Part shown: positions 17,817-25,259 of the stretch, in pieces
Numbering within the stretch: the first letter of the stretch is position 1
Layout: every line of letters starts with the position of its first letter
Assembly (NCBI GenBank): GCA_948806215.1
Contig: CAQIDI010000001.1
Location: forward strand, 77,704-141,703
DNA: 64,000 bases
Direction of reading: 5' to 3'
DNA from: an uncultured Eubacteriales bacterium
GTDB lineage: Bacteria > Bacillota > Clostridia > Christensenellales > UBA1242
The notes under the pieces: model-generated
Seen by the model: only the letters and a program-made list of their open reading frames with translations
What the model was told of the DNA's origin: nothing
The model's database searches: none
Position numbers and translations under genes: made by a program

Positions 17817-17918
17817 ATTATAGCAAAATTAATTAAATTTAATAAACGATTAATTATATATAGTTAAAAAAACATTAAAGATTATTTGTTTTGTTAATTT
17901 TTGTAAATTTGATACAAT
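17817..17918. promoter_or_regulatory. Divergent promoter region between the two glycerol operons
   Basis: For glpK (plus strand), TTGTTA (17891-17896) and TACAAT (17913-17918) are 16 bases apart, followed by AGGAGA before the ATG. For the GlpA-like gene (minus strand), TATAAT is at 17817-17822 with only a weak -35. The two transcripts start about 95 bases apart, so one regulator could serve both. I saw no clear operator. Confidence 0.55.
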
Positions 17919-17945
17919 TATATTAGATGTTTTAGGAGATTTAAA

Positions 17946-19409
17946 ATGGATAAAAAATATATAATTGGTATTGATGAAGGAACAACCAGTACCAGAGCAA
18001 TTTTATACGATACAAAAACCTTTAAAATTGTTGATAAGGAACAAATTAAGTTTGAACAAATTTTTCCATTCCCTAGTTGGGTGGAACAAAATGCAAGCGA
18101 TGTTTATAAAAAAGTTGAATTAACACTTAACACCATTATTAAGCGAAATAATTTAACTTGCGATAATGTTTATGGTATTGCAATAACAAATCAGCGTGAA
18201 ACCGTTGTTGCGTGGGATAGAACATCTGGAAAACCAATTTATAACGCAATTGGTTGGCAATGCCGAAGAACCAGCGAATATTGCAAACGCCTTAAAAATA
18301 AAACTGCTATTAAAAATAAAACAGGACTTATTGTTGATGCTTATTTTTCGGCTAGTAAAATTAACTGGTTATTAAAAAATTGTGCCGAAGCAAAAGCTTT
18401 AGAAAAGCAAGATAACTTGTGTTTTGGAACAATGGATAGTTTTATTATTTATAAACTAACAAAAGGTAAAAGTTTTGTAACCGATGTTACTAATGCAAGT
18501 AGAACTATGTTGTTTAATATTAATACACTTAGTTGGGACGAAAAACTTTTAAAGCAATTTGGAATAAAACAAAATTGTTTGCCTTGTGTTTTGCCTTGTG
18601 CTTCTGATTTTGGAATGGCAAAAACCATTATTGGAGAACTTCCAATTTTAAGCGTTATGGGAGACCAACAAGCAGCATTGTTTGGTCATGGTTGTTTTGA
18701 AGAAGGAATGATTAAGGCAACCTATGGCACAGGATGTTTTGTTCTTATGAACACTGGAAATACTCCTTACACAAAAAATAAGAAAATGCTTTCTACCATT
18801 GCTTGGCAAATTGATGATAAAGTTACCTATGCCCTAGAAGGAAGCGTGTTCAATGCTGGTTCTGCCCTAGAATGGGGAAACAGATTGGGATTATTTAAAA
18901 GTTCAAGCGAAACAAGCGATTTAGCACAAAGCGTTGAAAACAATATGGGAGTTTATATGGTTCCTGCATTTAATGGCCTTGGTGCACCTTACTGGAACAG
19001 TTCGGCTAGAGGTATTATTTGTGGCATTACTGGCGGTGTTACAAAAGCTCACATAAGCCGAGCGATTCTTGAAAGTATGGCCTATAGCACTTACGATATT
19101 GTTAAGGCTATGGAAAATAAAAATATTAAAATTAAAGAAATTCGTTGTGATGGTGGTGTTAGCAAAAACAACTTTTTACTACAATTTCAATCCGATTTAG
19201 TTTGTGTTAAACTGCTAAGACAACAAAGTTCAGAAGTAACGGCTATGGGCACAATATTTATGGCAGGTTTAAAAGCTAAAGTGTTTAAAAATTTAAATGA
19301 TATTAGCAAACACATTAACTTTGAAAGCGAGTGGATGCCAAAAATGAATACCATAGAAGTTAATAAATTAATTAATGGTTGGCATAAAGCAATAAAAAAA
19401 TCATTATAA
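17946..19409 (+). CDS. glpK: Glycerol kinase
   Basis: GlpK phosphorylates glycerol to glycerol 3-phosphate, trapping it in the cell. The 487-residue FGGY-family kinase has the N-terminal GIDEGTTSTRAILYD, the substrate motif AITNQRET (with W in VVAWDRTSG), TYGTGCF, and the C-terminal GITGGVTKAHISRAILESMAYSTYDI followed by RCDGGVSKN. AGGAGA lies six bases before the ATG. It leads a plus-strand operon with a lipase-like gene 12 bases downstream and faces the GlpA-like dehydrogenase operon. No glycerol facilitator gene is nearby. Confidence 0.97.
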   Translation: MDKKYIIGIDEGTTSTRAILYDTKTFKIVDKEQIKFEQIFPFPSWVEQNASDVYKKVELTLNTIIKRNNLTCDNVYGIAITNQRETVVAWDRTSGKPIYNAIGWQCRRTSEYCKRLKNKTAIKNKTGLIVDAYFSASKINWLLKNCAEAKALEKQDNLCFGTMDSFIIYKLTKGKSFVTDVTNASRTMLFNINTLSWDEKLLKQFGIKQNCLPCVLPCASDFGMAKTIIGELPILSVMGDQQAALFGHGCFEEGMIKATYGTGCFVLMNTGNTPYTKNKKMLSTIAWQIDDKVTYALEGSVFNAGSALEWGNRLGLFKSSSETSDLAQSVENNMGVYMVPAFNGLGAPYWNSSARGIICGITGGVTKAHISRAILESMAYSTYDIVKAMENKNIKIKEIRCDGGVSKNNFLLQFQSDLVCVKLLRQQSSEVTAMGTIFMAGLKAKVFKNLNDISKHINFESEWMPKMNTIEVNKLINGWHKAIKKSL

Positions 19410-19421
19410 GGAGGAAGAAAA

Positions 19422-20303
19422 ATGAAAGAAGAAATTATTCAAGGCTTTAACAATTACGATATTGCAGCTTATTTATGGGATGATGTTAGTTCGCCAAAAG
19501 CGGTTATTCAAATTGTTCACGGTATGCAAGAACACGCTTCTCGTTACGATCACTTTGCAAAATACTTAAATAAAAATGGTTTTATTGTTTTTGCTACCGA
19601 CCACAGAGGACACGGAAAAACTGCCGGCGATGTTAAGTTGCTTGGGCACACAAATAGCGATATATTTAAAGAAGTTGTTTCGGATCAAATTATAATAACC
19701 GAGAAATTAAAAAACAGATTTAATTTGCCAGTTTATATTGTGGGACATTCGTTTGGAAGTTTTGTTACTCAGCGATATATTCAAATCTGCAATTTAACAA
19801 CAAAGGCTGTTATTGTTGGTAGTGCCTACACTAACACCTTGTTAAACAAAATGGGGTTAATGGTAGCTAACCTATCTGCCCTAATTAAAGGCAATCACGC
19901 ACAAGCAAAATTGGTTGAAAAGTTAAGTTTTGAAAGCTATGCTAAAAAGTTTAAAAATGGCAATTGGTTATGCTCTGATGAAAAACAATATGAGCAATAT
20001 AAGTTAGACCCATATTGCGGAACTCCTTTTCCATATTGCTTTTATAAATCAATGTTAAAAAATATTGTTAATAACTATAAGCATTTAGATAAAATTAGTA
20101 AAAACCAAAAAGTGTTTTTGGTTGCTGGTGATAGCGACCCTGTTGGTGGTTATGGGAAACTTGTTAAAAAATTATATAATGTTTATTTAAAAAATAATGT
20201 TGATGTTAAAATGAAACTTTATAAAAATGGCCGACACGAAATTTTAAACGAAACTTTTAAAGAAGATGTTTATAAAGATATTGTTGATTTTTTAAATGAT
20301 TAA
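19422..20303 (+). CDS. Alpha/beta hydrolase, monoacylglycerol-lipase-like (serine aminopeptidase S33 type)
   Basis: The 293-residue protein carries IVHGMQEHASRYDHFAKYL and FATDHRGHGKT, typical of monoacylglycerol lipases, and the nucleophile elbow GHSFGS. The catalytic Asp is likely in LVAGDSDPVGG and the His in GRHEIL. There is no signal peptide, so it acts in the cytoplasm. A strong ribosome site (AAGGAGG) precedes it and the gene is 12 bases from glpK. Taken together, it probably releases glycerol from monoacylglycerols or similar esters for GlpK. The substrate is inferred from family and neighbours. Related enzymes include lysophospholipases. Confidence 0.87.
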   Translation: MKEEIIQGFNNYDIAAYLWDDVSSPKAVIQIVHGMQEHASRYDHFAKYLNKNGFIVFATDHRGHGKTAGDVKLLGHTNSDIFKEVVSDQIIITEKLKNRFNLPVYIVGHSFGSFVTQRYIQICNLTTKAVIVGSAYTNTLLNKMGLMVANLSALIKGNHAQAKLVEKLSFESYAKKFKNGNWLCSDEKQYEQYKLDPYCGTPFPYCFYKSMLKNIVNNYKHLDKISKNQKVFLVAGDSDPVGGYGKLVKKLYNVYLKNNVDVKMKLYKNGRHEILNETFKEDVYKDIVDFLND

Positions 20304-20318
20304 CTACTATGTAAAATT

Positions 20319-20355
20319 AAAAAAAGTGACTATTAAAAGCCACTTTTTTTGTTTT
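20319..20355. terminator. Bidirectional terminator between convergent genes
   Basis: An inverted repeat (20319-20328 with 20341-20350; arms AAAAAAAGTG and CACTTTTTTT) gives a stem followed by T runs on both strands. It can end both the glpK-lipase transcript and the EEP-family gene on the other strand. Confidence 0.8.
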
Positions 20356-20364
20356 TGCATAATA

Positions 20365-21477
20365 CTACATTAATGTAAAATTCATTGTTGCAGGGTTATG
20401 ATCGGAAAACATAAAATCAATGTTGTTTCCGTTAACTAAATTGCTTATGCTGTTAACTAAAATGTTGCTACTAACAATAAAGCCATCAAGTGTTACTGTG
20501 TAGTTAACTCCATTTTTATAAGGCATATCGGTTGACCTACAAGTTGCTGCATCGGTTGAAGCCACAAATTTAAAGCCACTAGGCAAATCGGAATCGTTAA
20601 GTTCAAAAACCCATTCCGGGCGTTTTTGTTCCGACTTAAAATAGTTAACGCTGTTTGCAATATCGTGGTTAAAATCGCCACCGCAAATAATATAGTTTCC
20701 TTTTAAATTTTCTTCTACTAAAACTTTATTTAAAAGTTCTAATTGTTTTGCCCTAATCTTACCACCTTCATCGTAAGCCGACATATGTGAATTTATTATT
20801 ACTAATTGCTTATTAGAGTTATCTAAATTAATATAATTAACCGAAAAACAACGATCTAAATCAAAGAATTTATTAGGAAAACTTTCATCAATAGGATAGG
20901 ATCTTCTAACAGAACTATCAAATTTTAATTTTGAAAATGTTGCCACACCTGCAGTGTTTGCTCCGTGTGGGTCGTTAAAGGGATACATAAGATAGGCAGA
21001 ATGAAAGTTAATTGCATAGTTATAGGCATAGTTTCCAATTTCAGAAAGCATTTTTAACTGATTAACATTGTGGCTTCTTGTTCCTATTGTATCAACTTCT
21101 TGAAACAAATAAAAATCAGAATTTAGCTCTTTACAAATATCAACAACTCCCCTAGTGTTGGTTTTAACTGTTTCGGCATTTTTTGCTGTGCTACCTGATC
21201 CATATACCTTTGTTCCATCCTTCATTTCGCCACTATCCATAAAAAATGAAAAATCCTGACTATAAGCACCAAATCCAATGTTATAAGTTGAAATTTGATA
21301 TGTATTTCCAATGGAAGCATCAAATTTAGAATTATTAATAATTTCTAGTTGCGTGTTATCGGCTATGCGATAATAGTGAGAACTTAAATAAAGCACATAA
21401 CCTAAAACAATAATTAACAGTGTGCCAATTATGCCAAGTAATGTAAATGCTGTTATTTTACAAATTCTTTTTGCCAT
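20365..21477 (-). CDS. Endonuclease/exonuclease/phosphatase (EEP) family protein, membrane-anchored
   Basis: The 370-residue protein has one N-terminal membrane helix (about residues 11-32, LLGIIGTLLIIVLGYVLYL) and then the EEP metal-dependent fold: STYNIGFG, FLFQEVDTI (catalytic Glu), INSHMSAYD, ICGGDFNHD (Asp/Asn) and the final MFSDHNP (Asp-His). The fold includes phosphodiesterases acting on nucleic acids, phosphoinositides and sphingomyelin. Anchoring with the domain outside suggests an extracellular substrate. AGGAGA precedes the ATG. The specific substrate cannot be called. Confidence 0.85.
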   Translation of the reverse strand: MAKRICKITAFTLLGIIGTLLIIVLGYVLYLSSHYYRIADNTQLEIINNSKFDASIGNTYQISTYNIGFGAYSQDFSFFMDSGEMKDGTKVYGSGSTAKNAETVKTNTRGVVDICKELNSDFYLFQEVDTIGTRSHNVNQLKMLSEIGNYAYNYAINFHSAYLMYPFNDPHGANTAGVATFSKLKFDSSVRRSYPIDESFPNKFFDLDRCFSVNYINLDNSNKQLVIINSHMSAYDEGGKIRAKQLELLNKVLVEENLKGNYIICGGDFNHDIANSVNYFKSEQKRPEWVFELNDSDLPSGFKFVASTDAATCRSTDMPYKNGVNYTVTLDGFIVSSNILVNSISNLVNGNNIDFMFSDHNPATMNFTLM

Positions 21478-21535
21478 ATTAATATCTCCTTTATTTAATT
21501 AAACAATAAACCAAGCAAAAAAACAACTAATTTAG

Positions 21536-22372
21536 TTAAATAACAGTTAGAACTAATCCTGTAATAATAATTAAAACAGCAACAAATTTTAGTAATAGAT
21601 TTTTTTCTTTATATATAAGCGATCCTAAAAACACAGTTATTATTAACGAAGAATGCCTTGTTAAGGTCATAACAACAACACTGGAATTTGGGTGCGATGC
21701 TGCTACAAAGTGAATGTAATCGGCAATAAAAGTTATAATGCCTAAATTTATTACGCTATAACTCTTTTTTGCATAACTGAAATTTAATGCCTCACTTTTA
21801 ATAATTAAATAAATTAATAAAAAAATAATTAAAGTTAAGGTGTAATAAAATTGCAGGCTAAAATTTGATGTGCTTTTTAATATAACTTTATCTAAAAATA
21901 GCGACGTTGAAATTAAAAAACTTGATAGTAAGGTAAGAAAAATATATTTTAACTTAATAACTTTTTTAGTTTTATTAACATTAACTAAAACTATAGCAAA
22001 ACTAATTATAATAAATCCTAAAATTTTATTAAAATTTATTTGTTCATTTAAAAATATAACACTTAAAACGCCTGTAAAAATAACCTTAGAAAGCATTATT
22101 ATGCTATAAACACTTATATCAATTTTTTTAATTACATAAAAACCAGTTAACCAACCCAAAAACACACAAAAACTTTTTAACATTATTAAATAATAGCTAT
22201 TAAAACTTAAGGCATAGTTGCCACCAGTTATTATTAAAATAATCAGTATTACAAAATTAAAAATTATTATGGTTTGAGTAAGCGGTACTTTTTTTAAAGC
22301 TTGTTTTTTAAATAAATCGCTAGTTCCACAAAGCAAACCATATATTATAGATAAAATAATCCAACTTTCCAT
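21536..22372 (-). CDS. EamA/DMT-superfamily transporter
   Basis: The 278-residue protein is almost entirely hydrophobic, with about ten predicted membrane helices in two repeats, as in drug/metabolite transporters (EamA). Typical elements are SIIYGLLCGTSDLFKKQALK at the start, VIFLNEQINFNKILGFIIISFAIVLV at the end of repeat one and SLIYKEKNLLLKFVAVLIIITGLVL at the end of repeat two. The substrate is unknown. I see no Shine-Dalgarno sequence before the ATG, and the start lies inside a strong hairpin. It follows the metal ATPase gene by 39 bases. Confidence 0.85.
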   Translation of the reverse strand: MESWIILSIIYGLLCGTSDLFKKQALKKVPLTQTIIIFNFVILIILIITGGNYALSFNSYYLIMLKSFCVFLGWLTGFYVIKKIDISVYSIIMLSKVIFTGVLSVIFLNEQINFNKILGFIIISFAIVLVNVNKTKKVIKLKYIFLTLLSSFLISTSLFLDKVILKSTSNFSLQFYYTLTLIIFLLIYLIIKSEALNFSYAKKSYSVINLGIITFIADYIHFVAASHPNSSVVVMTLTRHSSLIITVFLGSLIYKEKNLLLKFVAVLIIITGLVLTVI

Positions 22373-22400
22373 ATTTAGTAATATGAAAAAAGTTGGATTA
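22357..22400 (-). terminator. Long hairpin: terminator of the metal ATPase gene overlapping the next start codon
   Basis: An outer 12-bp stem (22357-22368 with 22389-22400) and an inner 6-bp stem (22370-22375 with 22380-22385, loop TAGT) form one long hairpin. It contains the ATG (22370-22372) and the first codons of the EamA gene. Only four T follow on the minus strand, so it may act as a weak terminator, as a block to translation, or both. Confidence 0.6.
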
Positions 22401-22411
22401 ATGGTTTTTGA

Positions 22412-24682
22412 TTATTTTTTTAGTTTTAACATAAAAATTCTAACTGCATTAAGTATTGCAATAATCGATACGCCAACATCGGCAAAAACAGCTAAATACA
22501 TATTGCTAATTCCTAATATATTTAAAATCATAATTGCTAGTTTAACACCTAAACTAAACACAATGTTTTCGATTACTAACCTTCTGGTGGTTTTAGCAAT
22601 TTTAATTGAATGATTAACCGATGCTATGTTATCGGTCATAATAACAACATCACTGCATTCTATTGCACTATCGCTTCCGTTTAAACCCATAGAATAACCA
22701 ACTGTTGCAGTGTTAAGCACTGGTGCATCGTTAACACCATCGCCAACAAATGCAACATATTTGTTTTCGGCTTTAACTTTGTTAAATTCGGTTACTTTAT
22801 CTTGTGGTAATAAGTTTGAACGTACTTCCGATAATCCCACACAAGATGCAACATAGTTTGCAGTTGCTGCGTTATCGCCAGTTAACATTATTGTTTTAAT
22901 TCTATTAGTATTTAATTTGTTAATTTCAAATTTTGCATCGGATTTAATTTCGTCATTAATAACAACATAACCCAAATAACGCTTGTTTAAAGCAACATAT
23001 ATTATTGTTCCATTTAATTGTTCGGGATTAAATGGTACTTTATATTTTTGAAGTAATTTTTCGTTACCACACAAAATTCGCTCGCCACTATTTAGGTTAA
23101 CTAGCACTCCTTGCCCTAAAATTTCTTTAGAATTTTTAATTAAATTTGTATTAATATTTTTGCCATTTATAATACATTTAGCAATTGGATGGTTTGATGT
23201 GCTTTCGGCAAGTTGCAAATATTTTAACATTTCATCTGAATCGCAATTAACTGCATTAACTTCTGAAATAACAAATTTGCCATAGGTTAATGTTCCTGTT
23301 TTATCAAAACAAATTGCTTTTAAAGAATTAATACCATCTAAAACATTAGCACCTTTAATTAATAAACCATTTTTAGCACTTAAGCCCAAACCACAAAAAT
23401 ATGTTAATGGCACAGATATTACAAGTGCACAAGGGCAAGAAATAACTAAAAACACTGCTGCACGTTTAAGCCCATCAAAAACTGTTCCGTACAATGGAAA
23501 CAACGAAAATAAAATAATTGCCACAAAAACTACTACTGGAGTGTAAAATCTTGCAAATTTTGTTATAAAATTTTCGGCACGAGATTTGTTTGCCCCATTG
23601 TTTTCAACTAGTTCTAATATTTTTGCAACTGTTGAGTTTTTATATTCGCTTTCTACTAAAGCATAAACTGCACTACTTAGGTTTATTGAACCAGATAAAA
23701 CTTGTTCACCTTCGGTTTTAAAAGCCGGAACAGATTCGCCAGTTATTGAGCTAACATCAAAATTTGTTTCGCCTTTTTTTATTATTACATCGGTAGGAAC
23801 TTTTTCGCCCACCTTAATTAATATTAAATCGCCTTTTTTAAGTTCTTCCGGAGTTATTACTTCAATTTTACCGTCAACAACCAAGTTTGCATTTTCTGCT
23901 TTTAAATTAACTATTTCATCAATAGCATTTCTGGTTTTGGAAACTGCATTATCTGAAAACAATTCGCCAATTTGATAAAGTAACATAACCATTACTGCTT
24001 CAGGGTGTTCGCCAACAACAAAAGCGGCAATGGATGCTAAACTCATTAAAAATTTTTCGTCTAATAACTTTCCTTTAAAAATGTTTTTTATGGCTGATAA
24101 AATAACATCGTAACCAATAACAATGTAGGCTGTTAAATAAAATGGCAACTTAATATAAAAGTTAATTGGTAAGGCTAAACCCAAAATAAAGAAAAATAAA
24201 CACAAATATATTCTAACAAATTCTTTACTTAGAAAATTTATTTTAAGTTTTTTAGGTTTTTTCTTGCATTTATCTAAACTGCAACATTGATTAGAATTGG
24301 TTTCCTGATTTTGACCTAAATTAAGTTCATTTAGTTTTTGCTCTAATTCATCATCTTGCATAGCCTTATGACTGGTTGCAAGTGGCATAGCCTTTCGTTC
24401 TGCCACAGTTTGCCCTAATTGTTTTTTACGCTTTTCAACAAAACTTAGTGAACTTAAATTTTTAATTGTTACATTAGGTAAAACTTTGGTTGTTAATAAT
24501 TGCAACTTTTTTGTTAATTCGGTTTCTGTTTCGTTATAATCTTCTATAGTTTCTATATATAGTTTAAGTTTAACAAAATCTAAGCTGGCTGATTTTATAA
24601 AACTTAATTTTTTAATTGCATTTTCTAAGTTACCTGCACAAACTGCACAATCAACATTTTCAACAATATAAACAACTTTCAT
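22412..24682 (-). CDS. cadA: Heavy-metal P1B-type ATPase (Cd2+/Zn2+/Pb2+ exporter, CadA/ZntA-like)
   Basis: After start correction the protein has 756 residues. It has an N-terminal HMA metal-binding domain (VENVDCAVCAGNLENAI), a linker with a second cysteine patch (CCSLDKCKKK), and membrane helices with the ion motif SCPCALVISVPL. The phosphorylation site DKTGTLT, the HP motif (SNHPIAKC) and hinge GDGVNDAP are present. It pumps divalent soft metals out of the cell. I start it at ATG 24682, which overlaps the arsR-type stop codon (TAATG) and has AGGTGA six bases upstream; the open frame extends to 24712. Cys-Pro-Cys points to Cd/Zn/Pb or Cu; the ArsR neighbour favours Cd/Zn. Confidence 0.9.
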   Translation of the reverse strand: MKVVYIVENVDCAVCAGNLENAIKKLSFIKSASLDFVKLKLYIETIEDYNETETELTKKLQLLTTKVLPNVTIKNLSSLSFVEKRKKQLGQTVAERKAMPLATSHKAMQDDELEQKLNELNLGQNQETNSNQCCSLDKCKKKPKKLKINFLSKEFVRIYLCLFFFILGLALPINFYIKLPFYLTAYIVIGYDVILSAIKNIFKGKLLDEKFLMSLASIAAFVVGEHPEAVMVMLLYQIGELFSDNAVSKTRNAIDEIVNLKAENANLVVDGKIEVITPEELKKGDLILIKVGEKVPTDVIIKKGETNFDVSSITGESVPAFKTEGEQVLSGSINLSSAVYALVESEYKNSTVAKILELVENNGANKSRAENFITKFARFYTPVVVFVAIILFSLFPLYGTVFDGLKRAAVFLVISCPCALVISVPLTYFCGLGLSAKNGLLIKGANVLDGINSLKAICFDKTGTLTYGKFVISEVNAVNCDSDEMLKYLQLAESTSNHPIAKCIINGKNINTNLIKNSKEILGQGVLVNLNSGERILCGNEKLLQKYKVPFNPEQLNGTIIYVALNKRYLGYVVINDEIKSDAKFEINKLNTNRIKTIMLTGDNAATANYVASCVGLSEVRSNLLPQDKVTEFNKVKAENKYVAFVGDGVNDAPVLNTATVGYSMGLNGSDSAIECSDVVIMTDNIASVNHSIKIAKTTRRLVIENIVFSLGVKLAIMILNILGISNMYLAVFADVGVSIIAILNAVRIFMLKLKK

Positions 24683-24987
24683 TATTTCACCTCGTTTACG
24701 TGAGTTCTGCAAATATCTATTAAAATGTTAATATGCTCATCTACTAAAAAATAATAAACATAGTTTCCCACTTTTTCATTACCTACAATGTTATTATCCT
24801 TTAATATTTTTAATTGATGTGAAATTAACGATTGTGAACAAAGCGTGTTTTCACAAAGCAAACTAACAGTTTTTTTACCTTCCATTAAACTAAAAATTAG
24901 TTTTAATCTGGTGTTATCACCTATTATTTTAAATAAGTTTCCAACCTTTTCAATTTCTTTGGTGGTTGGTTGTTTATAATCTTTCAT
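24682..24987 (-). CDS. ArsR/SmtB-family metal-responsive repressor (CadC/CmtR-like)
   Basis: The 101-residue winged-helix protein has the recognition helix region LCSQSLISHQLKILKDNNIV and the wing NEKVGNYVYYFL. Two cysteines in LLCENTLCSQS lie where CadC-type sensors carry the ELCVCDL metal site. A further Cys is in IDICRTHVNEV near the C terminus. It should block the promoter and release it on metal binding. Operator sequences fill the promoter just upstream. It is co-translated with the ATPase gene through a TAATG overlap. Which metal it senses is inference. Confidence 0.9.
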   Translation of the reverse strand: MKDYKQPTTKEIEKVGNLFKIIGDNTRLKLIFSLMEGKKTVSLLCENTLCSQSLISHQLKILKDNNIVGNEKVGNYVYYFLVDEHINILIDICRTHVNEVK

Positions 24988-25004
24988 AAATACACCTCTA
25001 AACT

Positions 25005-25060
25005 ATATGAATGATTTTTCATATTATTAGTAGTATATGAATTTATGTTCATATTGTCAA
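25005..25060 (-). promoter_or_regulatory. Promoter of the metal-resistance operon with two ArsR-type operators
   Basis: On the minus strand TTGACA (25055-25060) and TATACT (25032-25037) are 17 bases apart. Operator 1 (25005-25024) and operator 2 (25035-25054) both read ATATGAA-N6-TTCATAT, and their centres are 30 bp apart. Operator 2 fills the spacer and overlaps the -10; operator 1 covers the early transcribed region. TGAA-N6-TTCA is the known half-site pattern of ArsR/SmtB repressors. Confidence 0.88.
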
Positions 25061-25221
25061 CCAATAATTTAAGATTAATTAAATTTGTTAAAATTAAATT
25101 TAATGCATAATTGTTTATATTTATACAAAACTTTATTCTTTTAATTAAGTAAAATGGTAATAAATAAAGCCATTTATTAAATTAACCATTATAATTGCTT
25201 ATAAAAAAAATGAATTATTAT

Positions 25222-25248
25222 AAAAAAACCACTAAAATAGTGGTTTTA
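25222..25248 (-). terminator. Intrinsic terminator after the MetRS-like gene
   Basis: On the minus strand a 9-bp stem (25239-25247 with 25225-25233) is followed by seven T, 12 bases after the stop codon. Confidence 0.85.
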
Positions 25249-25259
25249 AAATTTAATTA

